Shown here one piece after another: positions 1 through 7,532 of a stretch of DNA of 64,000 nt. The first letter of the stretch is position 1; each line of letters begins with the position of its first letter. The notes under the pieces were generated by a model. It was not told the DNA's origin. It ran no database searches and saw only the letters and a list, made by a program, of their open reading frames with translations. The position numbers and the translations under genes were made by a program. This DNA comes from Arthrobacter cavernae. GTDB taxonomy: Bacteria > Actinomycetota > Actinomycetes > Actinomycetales > Micrococcaceae. The DNA lies in contig NZ_JAFNLL010000017.1 of NCBI RefSeq assembly GCF_017368795.1, positions 54,066 through 118,065 on the forward strand, written 5' to 3'.

Positions 1-335
1 TGGCGGCCGCCAATAAGGCCCTCGCGAAGGCGGGCATCGGCTGGGAGCAGGTGGGCGCCGTCGAACTTAACGAAGCGTTCGCCGCCCAGTCGCTGGCCTG
101 CATCGACGGGTGGGGGATCGACCCGTCCATCGTGAACCGCCACGGCGGCGCGATCGCCATGGGCCACCCGCTGGGCGCCTCCGGCACCCGCATCCTGGGC
201 ACTTTGGCCCGCAGCCTGCAGGCCTCGGGTGAGCGCTGGGGCGTCGCGGCCATCTGCATCGGCGTCGGGCAAGGGCTCGCCGTCGTCCTCGAAAACGTTT
301 CCGCCGCCCCGTCGGCACAAGCAGTGAAGGGTTAG
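1..335 (+). CDS. pcaF: Acetyl-CoA acetyltransferase / beta-ketoadipyl-CoA thiolase, C-terminal part (5' end outside window)
   Basis: Thiolases split 3-oxoacyl-CoA; in the beta-ketoadipate pathway PcaF turns beta-ketoadipyl-CoA into succinyl-CoA and acetyl-CoA. Codons read in frame from base 3, so about 110 C-terminal residues are present. The three signatures of the thiolase C-terminal domain are visible in order: NEAFA, GGAIAMGHPLGASGTR (active-site His) and CIGVGQG (catalytic Cys). The stop at 333-335 is three bases before the CoA-transferase A start, so the genes are cotranscribed. The PcaF assignment rests on the neighbouring CoA transferase and IclR regulator; from the fragment alone a general acetyl-CoA acetyltransferase is equally possible. 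Confidence 0.88.
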   Translation, partial: AAANKALAKAGIGWEQVGAVELNEAFAAQSLACIDGWGIDPSIVNRHGGAIAMGHPLGASGTRILGTLARSLQASGERWGVAAICIGVGQGLAVVLENVSAAPSAQAVKG

Positions 336-338
336 GCC

Positions 339-1028
339 ATGCTGAATTTCATCGACACCGTCAGTGAGGCCGTCGCCGGCATCCGCGACGGTTCCACGGT
401 GATGATCGGCGGCTTCGGCAATGCCGGCCAGCCGTTCGAACTCATTGACGCGCTGCTGGAATCCGGCGCCACAGAGCTGACCGTGGTGAACAACAACGCC
501 GGCCAGGGCGACCAGGGCCTCGCGCTGCTCATCAAGGAAGGGCGCGTGAAGAAGATGATCTGCTCCTTCCCGCGGCAGTCCGATTCCTGGCACTTCGACG
601 CCAGGTACAAGGCCGGCGAGATCGAGCTGGAGCTCGTGCCGCAGGGCAACCTGGCTGAACGCATCCGCGCTGCCGGGGCCGGCATCGGCGGCTTCTTCAC
701 CCCCACCGGCTACGGCACCATGCTGGCCGAGGGCAAAGAGACCCGCATCATCGACGGCCGTGGGCAGGTTTTCGAGACCCCCATCCACGCCGACGTCGCC
801 CTCATCAAGGCGCTGAAGGCGGACGGCGTCGGGAACCTCGTGTACCGCAAGACCGCCCGGAACTTCGGCCCCATCATGGCGGCCGCGGCCAAGCACACCA
901 TTGTGCAGGTCTCGGAGATCGTGCCCACGGGTGCGCTGGACCCGGAGAACGTGGTCACCCCGGGAATCTACGTCAACAGCATCGTCCGCGTGGCTGACGC
1001 CCTCGGCAGCAAGGAACAGGTGGCCTGA
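339..1028 (+). CDS. pcaI: 3-oxoacid (3-oxoadipate) CoA-transferase subunit A
   Basis: Alpha subunit of a succinyl-CoA:3-ketoacid CoA-transferase, which moves CoA from succinyl-CoA to 3-oxoadipate just before the thiolase step. The 229-residue product has the family length and the N-terminal GGFG CoA-binding signature (MIGGFGNAGQP, about residues 21-31). A GGFFTPTGYGT segment typical of subunit A lies near residue 110. It sits between the thiolase and subunit B genes, with one base between its stop and the next ATG. Substrate choice (3-oxoadipate rather than acetoacetate) is inferred from the flanking thiolase and IclR regulator. Confidence 0.88.
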   Translation: MLNFIDTVSEAVAGIRDGSTVMIGGFGNAGQPFELIDALLESGATELTVVNNNAGQGDQGLALLIKEGRVKKMICSFPRQSDSWHFDARYKAGEIELELVPQGNLAERIRAAGAGIGGFFTPTGYGTMLAEGKETRIIDGRGQVFETPIHADVALIKALKADGVGNLVYRKTARNFGPIMAAAAKHTIVQVSEIVPTGALDPENVVTPGIYVNSIVRVADALGSKEQVA

Positions 1029-1029
1029 C

Positions 1030-1698
1030 ATGAGCGCCCAGAGCAACATCCAAACCAGCGACAAGCCCCTGGGCCGCGACGAGCTCGCGGAACTGGTGGC
1101 GCGCGACATCGCGCCGGGCTCGTTCGTGAACCTGGGCATCGGCCAGCCCACACTGGTCTCCAACTACCTCCGGCCGGAGCAGAACATCACGCTCCACACC
1201 GAGAACGGCATGCTCGGCATGGGCCCGGTGGCTGTGGGGGAGCAGATCGACGGCGACCTCATCAACGCCGGCAAGATCCCCGTCACGGAGCTCCCGGGCG
1301 CGTCCTACTTCCACCACGCCGACTCCTTCGCGATCATGCGCGGCGGCCACCTGGACATCTGCGTGCTGGGCGCCTTCCAGGTCTCCGCCACGGGCGACCT
1401 CGCCAACTGGCACACGGGTGAGCCGGACGCCATCCCTGCCGTGGGTGGCGCCATGGATCTCGCAACGGGCGCCAAGGACGTGTTCGTGATGATGACGCTC
1501 CTGACGCGCGACGGCGTGTCCAAGCTCGTGGAGCACTGCAGCTACCCGCTCACGGGCGTGGGCTGCGTGACCCGCGTGTACACGGACAAGGCGGTCTTCC
1601 TGACCGGGCCCGACGGCGTGACCGTGCGTGAGACGTTCGGCTGCACCTTCGAGGAGCTCCAGGCAATGGTGCCGCTGCCGCTGGTGGCCGCTTCCTAG
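1030..1698 (+). CDS. pcaJ: 3-oxoacid (3-oxoadipate) CoA-transferase subunit B
   Basis: Beta subunit of the CoA transferase, carrying the catalytic glutamate. The 222-residue product shows the motif HTENGMLG, with the likely active-site Glu at residue 58, preceded by the NLGIGQP loop. The start is the ATG one base after the subunit A stop; an open frame continues upstream but only as a shadow of pcaI. The gene ends just before a long perfect hairpin (1700-1762), which probably closes the operon. Together with the thiolase it completes the lower beta-ketoadipate pathway. Confidence 0.88.
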   Translation: MSAQSNIQTSDKPLGRDELAELVARDIAPGSFVNLGIGQPTLVSNYLRPEQNITLHTENGMLGMGPVAVGEQIDGDLINAGKIPVTELPGASYFHHADSFAIMRGGHLDICVLGAFQVSATGDLANWHTGEPDAIPAVGGAMDLATGAKDVFVMMTLLTRDGVSKLVEHCSYPLTGVGCVTRVYTDKAVFLTGPDGVTVRETFGCTFEELQAMVPLPLVAAS

Positions 1699-1699
1699 C

Positions 1700-1762
1700 C
1701 GTTGTGAGGCCCGCTCTGCGTCCCTGCGCGGCGTCAAGGCACGCAGAGCGGGCCTCACAACG
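1700..1762. repeat. Perfect 22-bp inverted repeat, dispersed palindrome copy 1
   Basis: Arms at 1700-1721 and 1741-1762 are perfectly complementary, with a 19-nt loop. The core arm GAGGCCCGCTCTGCGTCC recurs exactly in the element at 16865-16921. There is no T-tract after the stem, so it is not a textbook intrinsic terminator, though its place after pcaJ fits transcript-end formation or mRNA protection. The shared arm suggests a REP-like repeat family. Confidence 0.85.
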
Positions 1763-1782
1763 TACCCATAGGATTGGTAATC

Positions 1783-2631
1783 ATGACTGACGAAGCATCC
1801 GCGCCCGGCAAGAGCACTGCGCCCGGCAAGAGCACTGCGCCGCAGGCGAGTGACCAGTACGTCCAGTCACTGGCGCGGGGGCTGTCCGTGATCCGCGCCT
1901 TCGATGCCGCCAACCCCGTCATGACGCTCAGTGAGGTGGCCGCCCGCACGGACCTCACCCGGGCCACTGCCCGTCGGTTCCTGCACACGCTGGTGGAGCT
2001 GGGCTACGTCCGTACCGACGGAAAGAGCTTCGTGCTCACGGCCAAAGTGCTGCAGCTTGGCTACTCCTACCTCTCGGCGTTGTCCCTGCCGCAGCTGGCG
2101 CAGCCCCACCTCGAGGATCTGTCCCTCGCCTTGGGGGAGTCGACGTCGGCCGCCGTGCTGGACGGCACGGACATCTTCTATGTGGCCCGCGTGGCCACCC
2201 GCCGCATCATGACCATCGGCATCACCGTGGGCACGCGTTTCCCGGCCTACGCCACGTCCATGGGCCGCGTGCTGCTGGCCGGCCTGCCGCAGCCCAGGCT
2301 GGAGGAATACCTCGCGGCGGCCGAGCTGCACGCCATCACCCCGCGTACCGTAGCCACGCGGGGCGAGCTGCTGGCCGTTCTGGACAAGGTCCGCGCGCAG
2401 GGATGGTGCCTGCTGGACCAGGAGTTGGAAGTCGGCCTCATGTCCATTGCCGCCCCGGTCTGGAACCACAACGCGGGCGACGTGGTTGCCGCCGTCAACG
2501 TGTCCCTGCAGGCACAGAGCGTCGCGGCCCAGGCGGATCCCGCGGCCTACCTGGAATCCGTCCGCAGGCACGTGGTGGAGACGGCCCGCGCCATCTCGCA
2601 GGACGTGTCCGCGAAGCACGGCGACGCGTAG
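1783..2631 (+). CDS. pcaR: IclR-family transcriptional regulator, PcaR-like
   Basis: DNA-binding regulator of about 282 residues, likely controlling the adjacent beta-ketoadipate genes. An N-terminal winged helix (LSEVAARTDLTRATARRFLHTLVELGYV, given here in parts: LSEVAARTDL, TRATARRFLH) is followed by the IclR effector domain with the SMGRVLLAGL segment and the C-terminal ISAAPVWN-like stretch (SIAAPVWNHN). ATG at 1783 has AGGA nine bases upstream; an in-frame TTG at 1774 is less likely. The N-terminus carries a short duplicated APGKST stretch. IclR proteins of this pathway usually bind beta-ketoadipate or a related acid; that is family knowledge, not seen here. Confidence 0.82.
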   Translation: MTDEASAPGKSTAPGKSTAPQASDQYVQSLARGLSVIRAFDAANPVMTLSEVAARTDLTRATARRFLHTLVELGYVRTDGKSFVLTAKVLQLGYSYLSALSLPQLAQPHLEDLSLALGESTSAAVLDGTDIFYVARVATRRIMTIGITVGTRFPAYATSMGRVLLAGLPQPRLEEYLAAAELHAITPRTVATRGELLAVLDKVRAQGWCLLDQELEVGLMSIAAPVWNHNAGDVVAAVNVSLQAQSVAAQADPAAYLESVRRHVVETARAISQDVSAKHGDA

Positions 2632-2661
2632 CGCGCGACGGCGTGACGCCGGTGCCTTACG

Positions 2662-2674
2662 TAGAATAGGAACC
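2662..2674 (+). promoter_or_regulatory. Probable -10 element of a leaderless pyrE transcript
   Basis: TAGAAT at 2662-2667 ends seven bases before the pyrE ATG, and no Shine-Dalgarno lies between them. This spacing is typical of leaderless mRNAs in Actinobacteria. No clear -35 hexamer is seen. Confidence 0.45.
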
Positions 2675-3247
2675 ATGACTTCCCCCACCGTTGACACTGC
2701 TGCCCGTGCCCGCCTTCTTGAACTCATCAAAGAACTGGCGGTCGTCCGCGGCAAGGTGATCCTTTCCAGCGGCGCCGAAGCCGACTACTACATCGACCTG
2801 CGCCGCATTACGCTGCACCACGAGGCATCCAAGCTGGTGGGCCAGGTCATGCTGTCCATGATCGACGACGCCGGCATCGCCGTTGAGTGCGCCGGCGGCC
2901 TCACCATGGGAGCCGACCCCGTCGGTACCGCCGTGATGCATGCAGCTGCCGACGCCGGCCGTGCCGTGGACGCGTTCGTGGTCCGCAAGGCCCAGAAGTC
3001 CTACGGCATGGGCCGCCAGGTGGAAGGCCCCTCCGTTGAGGGCCGCAACGTGGTGGTCCTCGAGGACACCTCCACCACCGGCGGCTCCGCACTGACCGCC
3101 GTCGAAGGCGTCCGCAAGGCTGGCGGCAACGTGGTGGCCGTGGCCGTCATCGTGGACCGCAACACCGGTGCCAAGGAAAAGATCGAAGCCGAAACCGGCG
3201 TGCCGTACCTGTTCGCCTTCGGCAAGGACGAGCTCGGCCTCAACTAA
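2675..3247 (+). CDS. pyrE: Orotate phosphoribosyltransferase
   Basis: Joins orotate to PRPP to give orotidine 5'-monophosphate in de novo pyrimidine synthesis; cytosolic. The 190-residue product has the PRPP-binding motif VVLEDTSTTGGSAL (about residues 127-140), the YYIDLRR orotate-loop segment near residue 35 and the catalytic Lys-containing RKAQKSYGMG stretch. The ATG at 2675 is chosen because homology begins there, although the frame is open further upstream inside pcaR. It is transcribed alone, with a hairpin immediately downstream. Confidence 0.95.
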   Translation: MTSPTVDTAARARLLELIKELAVVRGKVILSSGAEADYYIDLRRITLHHEASKLVGQVMLSMIDDAGIAVECAGGLTMGADPVGTAVMHAAADAGRAVDAFVVRKAQKSYGMGRQVEGPSVEGRNVVVLEDTSTTGGSALTAVEGVRKAGGNVVAVAVIVDRNTGAKEKIEAETGVPYLFAFGKDELGLN

Positions 3248-3257
3248 TCGAATTTGT

Positions 3258-3304
3258 GTACAGGAAACGCCCTTAAGGGGGCATCTTAAGGGCGCTACCT
3301 GTAC
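3258..3304. terminator. Stem-loop after pyrE
   Basis: Two nested inverted repeats: GTACAGG (3258-3264) with CCTGTAC (3298-3304), and CGCCCTTAAG (3268-3277) with CTTAAGGGCG (3285-3294), separated by a symmetric 3-nt internal loop. It lies ten bases after the pyrE stop. It lacks a T-run; termination is inferred from position. Confidence 0.6.
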
Positions 3305-3352
3305 TCAAACTGAAGGACTGCAAGGCCGTCGCCGCAAAGCTATGCTTGCTGC

Positions 3353-4477
3353 GTGGACGTTCAAGTAGGGAAGCTCCCGGTACTGCCGGAGGTGAACGAA
3401 AACCTCCCCCTACCGGCCCCGCCGGAACCGGAGGACTTGGAGGATCCGGGCTCTTGGGCCCGGATCCTGCCCTTCGCTGCGCGCCTCAAAAAGACATCCC
3501 GGCGCAACTTCTTGATTACGGCTGGGGCTTCCGCTGCGCTGGCCGGGGACATGCTGTTCACCCGGCGCGTGCAGGCCGAACGCCGGGCCACCAAGATCCT
3601 CCGGGTGCCCGACCCCTTCTCCGACCTGTACTTCCCGAAGGCCAGCTGGATCCTCTTCCCCGGCTACAAAACCAGTTGGGATGAGGCACAGTGGATCCTC
3701 AACTCACTGCGTCCGGCCCTTCACCAGCGCGGCCGCCTTGCCGCCGTCGGATATTCCAACCTGGGGCTCGACGTTGACGAGATCGTCCGCGAAGTCATCC
3801 TCCACGTCCGCGAACTGGAGCTTGAGAAGCTGTACTTCTACGGCCACAGCTTCGGCGGAATGCTCGCCACGCAAGTGGCCGCCCGCCTGCTTGAGCTGCA
3901 CGGCGTGGAGACGCAGCTGATCGTCCTCGATTCCAGCCCGTACAGCCGCTACGACGTCCTGGACCAGAGCTGGTTCGACGGCGTCGTGTTCCTTTACGAG
4001 AACGGCTTCCGCATCCCCTCCGTGCTCCGCGGTAGCTACGAATTGGGGGAGCGCGTGGTCCACAAGGACGAGCGCGCGTGGCGGCAGATCCTGGACCAAA
4101 GCCTGGAGCAGCTCTCGCCGATTGCACCGTCCAGCGTGCTGATCCAGACCGAGTCGGCGTACATCTACCACTTCGATGGGCTGAGGTTCGCCGGGAAGAT
4201 CGGGGGCACGCAGATGGCTTTCCTCGGCAACCCCCAGGACGGCACGGTGGATTACGTTTCCGCCCGGGAGGGCTGGACCAAGGTGTTTGCGGCCAACATG
4301 AAGTTGCCGGTCCTCAGCACAGAGGGCGCACGACCAGCGCACGCCAGCCCGCAGTGGAGCGCGGATATCTACAGGCCGTTGCTGGAACGTGTCCAGAATG
4401 AGCTGCAGCCGCTGCCGCCGACCCCCGAGGAGCCGTCGTTTAAGGAGCCGTCGGGGCGGATTATTCGCCCGGCTTAG
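3353..4477 (+). CDS. Alpha/beta-hydrolase with Tat-like N-terminal segment
   Basis: A 374-residue protein of unknown substrate. A proline-rich N-terminus is followed by a twin-arginine motif SRRNFLI (49-55) and a short hydrophobic stretch, so it may be exported or membrane-anchored through Tat. The unusually long n-region (about 48 residues) makes that uncertain. The nucleophile elbow GHSFGG is at 164-169 (Ser166). The start is GTG at 3353; no strong Shine-Dalgarno is seen. It stands alone between pyrE and convergent phosphatase genes. A lipase or esterase role is plausible, but the specificity cannot be told. Confidence 0.65.
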   Translation: MDVQVGKLPVLPEVNENLPLPAPPEPEDLEDPGSWARILPFAARLKKTSRRNFLITAGASAALAGDMLFTRRVQAERRATKILRVPDPFSDLYFPKASWILFPGYKTSWDEAQWILNSLRPALHQRGRLAAVGYSNLGLDVDEIVREVILHVRELELEKLYFYGHSFGGMLATQVAARLLELHGVETQLIVLDSSPYSRYDVLDQSWFDGVVFLYENGFRIPSVLRGSYELGERVVHKDERAWRQILDQSLEQLSPIAPSSVLIQTESAYIYHFDGLRFAGKIGGTQMAFLGNPQDGTVDYVSAREGWTKVFAANMKLPVLSTEGARPAHASPQWSADIYRPLLERVQNELQPLPPTPEEPSFKEPSGRIIRPA

Positions 4478-4531
4478 GTTTTTCTTCGCTGGCGAACGTT
4501 GCTTCGCGACTTCAATTGACGTTGAGGGCCG

Positions 4532-5266
4532 TTACGCGCCGGGCCCACCCAGCGCGGAAACCTCGACGGCGGTCAGGCCCGCCTCCCGTAGGAAGCCCCG
4601 GGCGTCGCCGAATTCGCGGGCGAAGCCGGCCAGGAAGTGCCGCATGGCGGCCTCCGGGGCCTGCAGGATCATGAGGTCCGGGCTGAAGAACTGCGACGGC
4701 GTGGACGGCACGTGCAGGCGCCAGGTGTCGGCCATGATGTGCAGCATCTCCGGCAGGTTGGCGGTGGTGGCCGTGTAGTCGGCAACCACGGCATCCGGAT
4801 GCTCGCCGGCCAGGAGCAGGGCAAGCGCCGAGACCACGCCCGTGCGGTCCTTGCCCAGCGAGCAGTGGATGAGCGTCCGCCGGCCCTGGGCCACTGGCCG
4901 CAGGGCATCCGCCACCCACTCCGGGCGCGAACGCACCCAGCCCAGATACAGCTCACCGAGGTCCTGCGGGGTCTCGATCGACTGCAGCCCGCCGGCGGCG
5001 GTGTGCGGATCGAACGGGTTTTCCACGAGCTCGACGGCGGCGGCCGGCACCGCGGGACCGGCGGGACCGGATGTCCCGGCGTCGCTCCCGCCGTTGGGGA
5101 TCAGCCACGGAACCATGGCGCGCTCGTACTCGCTGCGCAGGTCCATGACGGTCTGGATGCCGTGCGCGGCCAGGAACCCGGCGGCGGACACGGCATCCAG
5201 GCCGAACGGCTGGCTTCCCCTGAGGATCCGGCCGCCGGCCAGGGGCCGCAGGTTCAGCACCGTCAT
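4532..5266 (-). CDS. Tyrosine/serine protein phosphatase (DSP/PTP-like)
   Basis: A 244-residue protein related to the bacterial MptpB-type phosphatases. The CX5R active site is HCSLGKDRTG, with Cys135 and Arg141, followed by a helical region and a C-terminal ADYTATTANL segment. An N-terminal NLRPLAGGRILRGSQP strand fits the family start (NxRDLGG..GR). ATG at 5264-5266 lies eight bases after the upstream HAD gene, so the two form an operon. Its substrate could be phosphoprotein or phosphoinositide. An open frame in the same phase continues upstream but is only the HAD gene's shadow. Confidence 0.8.
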   Translation of the reverse strand: MTVLNLRPLAGGRILRGSQPFGLDAVSAAGFLAAHGIQTVMDLRSEYERAMVPWLIPNGGSDAGTSGPAGPAVPAAAVELVENPFDPHTAAGGLQSIETPQDLGELYLGWVRSRPEWVADALRPVAQGRRTLIHCSLGKDRTGVVSALALLLAGEHPDAVVADYTATTANLPEMLHIMADTWRLHVPSTPSQFFSPDLMILQAPEAAMRHFLAGFAREFGDARGFLREAGLTAVEVSALGGPGA

Positions 5267-5274
5267 GGTGGGAC

Positions 5275-6105
5275 CTAGATCTGGCTCTTCAGATCGGCCA
5301 CCGAGTCCAGGATCTGGTTCGGTCGGAACGGGAAGGAGGCAACCTCGTCCCGCTGCGTGATGCCGCTCAGGACCAGCACGGTGTGCAGTCCGGCTTCCAT
5401 GCCCGCAATGATGTCCGTGTCCATGCGGTCGCCGATCATGGCCGTGGTTTCCGAGTGGGCGTCGATCTGGTTCATGGCCGAGCGGAACATCATGGGGTTC
5501 GGCTTGCCCACGATGTAGGGCTCGCGGCCCGTTGCCTTGGTGATCATGGCGGCGATGGCGCCCGTTGCGGGGAGCGGTCCGTCCTTGGACGGGCCGGTGG
5601 CGTCCGGGTTGGTGGCGATGAAGCGGGCGCCGGCCAGGATGTGGCGCACGGCCATGGTGATCGCCTCGAAGGAGTAGGTGCGGGTTTCGCCGAGCACCAC
5701 GAAGTCCGGGTCCGTGTCCGTGAGGATGAAGCCGGCCTCGTGCAGGGCAGTCGTGAGCCCCGCCTCGCCGATGGTGTAGGCGCGGTTGCCCGAATCTGAG
5801 CTTTGCACCTGGTCCTTGAGGAACTGGGCGGTGGCCAGGGCCGAGGTCCAGATGTTTTCTTCCGGAACCTCCAGGCCGGAGGCGCTGAGGCGGGCCGCGA
5901 GGTCGCGCGGGGTGTAGATGGAGTTGTTCGTCAGCACCAGGAAGCGCTTGGAGGTATCCACCCAGCGCTGGATCAGCTCTGCGGCTCCGGGGATCGCCTG
6001 GTTCTCGTGGACCAGCACACCGTCCATGTCCGTGAGCCAGCATTCGATCTCGTGGCCATTGCGGTAGACCGATGTGGATGTGTTGGGCGTGGATTCTTCT
6101 GCCAT
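5275..6105 (-). CDS. HAD-IIA family phosphatase (NagD-like)
   Basis: A 276-residue cytosolic HAD hydrolase. Motif I is DMDGVL (about residues 26-31, catalytic Asp pair), motif II is the VLTNNS segment, and the KPNPMMF lysine and GDRMDTDI motifs mark motifs III and IV. This order and length fit the NagD/4-nitrophenylphosphatase subfamily, which dephosphorylates small sugar or nucleotide phosphates. It is the first gene of a two-gene unit with the CX5R phosphatase. The exact substrate is unknown. Confidence 0.85.
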   Translation of the reverse strand: MAEESTPNTSTSVYRNGHEIECWLTDMDGVLVHENQAIPGAAELIQRWVDTSKRFLVLTNNSIYTPRDLAARLSASGLEVPEENIWTSALATAQFLKDQVQSSDSGNRAYTIGEAGLTTALHEAGFILTDTDPDFVVLGETRTYSFEAITMAVRHILAGARFIATNPDATGPSKDGPLPATGAIAAMITKATGREPYIVGKPNPMMFRSAMNQIDAHSETTAMIGDRMDTDIIAGMEAGLHTVLVLSGITQRDEVASFPFRPNQILDSVADLKSQI

Positions 6106-6268
6106 GTTTGCCTCCAGCTAGGGTTGCTCGTGCACTGCCTCCCAGTCTTTCATTTTTCAGGCTGCTAAACATCCCGATGGTCATTGGTGTCTTTCGCTCC
6201 ATTCCCCGGTGCCGCGACCATCTGCACGGCGACACGGCACGTTTGGCAGGTGGAGGCTGGCGTCTCAC

Positions 6269-6289
6269 TATGCACTGAGTGTATAGATA
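6269..6289 (+). promoter_or_regulatory. Operator-like palindrome overlapping the -10 of the PadR-ABC operon
   Basis: TATGCACT (6269-6276) and AGTGTATA (6278-6285) form a 17-nt near-perfect palindrome around a central G. It overlaps a TATAGA/TAGATA -10 at 6282-6289, six bases before the GTG of the PadR gene. PadR proteins commonly autorepress, so this is the likely operator. The transcript is probably leaderless. Confidence 0.5.
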
Positions 6290-6294
6290 TAGGT

Positions 6295-6822
6295 GTGAAC
6301 AACTCCCTCACCCTGCTGGGCCTCCTGAGCCGCGGGCCGAGCTACGGCTACGACCTCAAGCACTCCTATGACCGCTACTTCGGAGCCGGAAAGGCCTTGG
6401 CCTTCGGGCAGGTGTATTCCACCCTGGCCCGGATGGTCCGTGATGAGCTGATCCGGGCCCTGGGGGAGGAGACCGGCGGTGGTCCGGACCGGAAGAAGTA
6501 CGAGATCACCGTTGCCGGCCAGGACAGGGTGCGCGCGTGGCTGTTCACTCCCGATGTGCCCTCTGAGTCCCTGCAGAGCGAGCTGTTCGCCAAGACCGTG
6601 ATCGCCCTGCTGCTCGACGACGACGCCGAGCGGCTGCTCGATGTGCAGCGCAGCGAACACATGGCCCGCATGCGTGAACTGACCCGGCTCAAGCGCGATG
6701 CCGGGCTGTTGCAAGTGTTGATGTGCGATCACGGCCTGTTCCACATCGAAGCGGACCTGCGCTGGATCGACCTCACCGGCGCCCGCCTGACCCAACTCAA
6801 GAAGGAGCTCCAGAGCGCATGA
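6295..6822 (+). CDS. PadR-family transcriptional regulator
   Basis: A 175-residue repressor-type protein. Its N-terminal winged helix begins LLGLLSRGPSYGYDLKHSYD and contains the QVYSTLARMVRD recognition region; the C-terminal half is a helical dimerisation domain (PadR vir_act_alpha_C type). GTG at 6295 is chosen because homology begins there; the upstream frame is open but has no family match. Its stop overlaps the ATP-binding gene start (ATGA), so it heads an exporter operon and probably senses a toxic compound that the exporter handles. Confidence 0.85.
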   Translation: MNNSLTLLGLLSRGPSYGYDLKHSYDRYFGAGKALAFGQVYSTLARMVRDELIRALGEETGGGPDRKKYEITVAGQDRVRAWLFTPDVPSESLQSELFAKTVIALLLDDDAERLLDVQRSEHMARMRELTRLKRDAGLLQVLMCDHGLFHIEADLRWIDLTGARLTQLKKELQSA

Positions 6823-7532
6823 GCACCAATGACACCGCTGCACCCATCCTCAGTGCCCGCGGCCTGCACCACTCCTTCGGGCAGACCGAGGCATTGCGGG
6901 GCATCGACCTCGACGTCCACGCAGGGGAAGTACTCGCCGTCATGGGCCCGTCCGGATCCGGCAAGTCCACGCTGCTGCACTGCCTCGCCGGTGTTCTTGT
7001 CCCCGACGGCGGTTCGGTGACCTACCGTCCCGCCGGGCGGTCTGCGGTGGAGACCAGTGCCCTCGGGGAACCGGAACGGGCCCGGCTGCGGCTGAGCGAT
7101 TTCGGGTTCGTCTTTCAGTTCGGCCAGCTGCTGCCGGAGCTCACCGCGGCGGACAACGTCAGCATCCCGCTGCTCCTGGCCGGGACCCGGCGCCCGGAGG
7201 CGCTCCGCCGGTCGAGGGATCTGCTGGAACGACTGGGTCTTGACGGACTCGGCGCCAAGCTGCCCGGTGAACTGTCCGGAGGCCAGGCCCAGCGCGTCGC
7301 CGTTGCCCGGGCGCTGGTGACGTCCCCTGCCGTGTTGTTCGCCGATGAACCCACTGGCTCGCTGGATTCCCTCGCATCAGAGAATGTGCTGACTCTTATG
7401 CTCGAGCTTGTCCGCGAAGCCGGCACAACCGTGGTGATGATCACCCACGATGCCCGCACCGCCGCGTATGCGGACCGGGAAGTCATCGTGCGCGACGGCG
7501 CAATCGGCGCCGGCTACCGGGTGTCCGCGTGA
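6819..7532 (+). CDS. ABC transporter ATP-binding protein (MacB/LolD type)
   Basis: A 237-residue nucleotide-binding subunit with Walker A GPSGSGKST (about residues 44-52), signature LSGGQAQRVAVARAL and Walker B VLFADEPTGSLD. The VFQFGQLLPELTAADN stretch follows the Q-loop. It belongs to the class that pairs with FtsX-like permeases. It overlaps both neighbours by four bases (ATGA at 6819, GTGA at 7529), so translation is coupled with the PadR regulator and the permease. Confidence 0.92.
   Translation: MSTNDTAAPILSARGLHHSFGQTEALRGIDLDVHAGEVLAVMGPSGSGKSTLLHCLAGVLVPDGGSVTYRPAGRSAVETSALGEPERARLRLSDFGFVFQFGQLLPELTAADNVSIPLLLAGTRRPEALRRSRDLLERLGLDGLGAKLPGELSGGQAQRVAVARALVTSPAVLFADEPTGSLDSLASENVLTLMLELVREAGTTVVMITHDARTAAYADREVIVRDGAIGAGYRVSA

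Noticed and set aside
5400..6268. Upstream extension of the phosphatase frame to about 578 residues
   Set aside because: The extra part overlaps the HAD gene in another phase and is Arg/Pro/His-rich shadow sequence; the ATG at 5264-5266 fits the family start.
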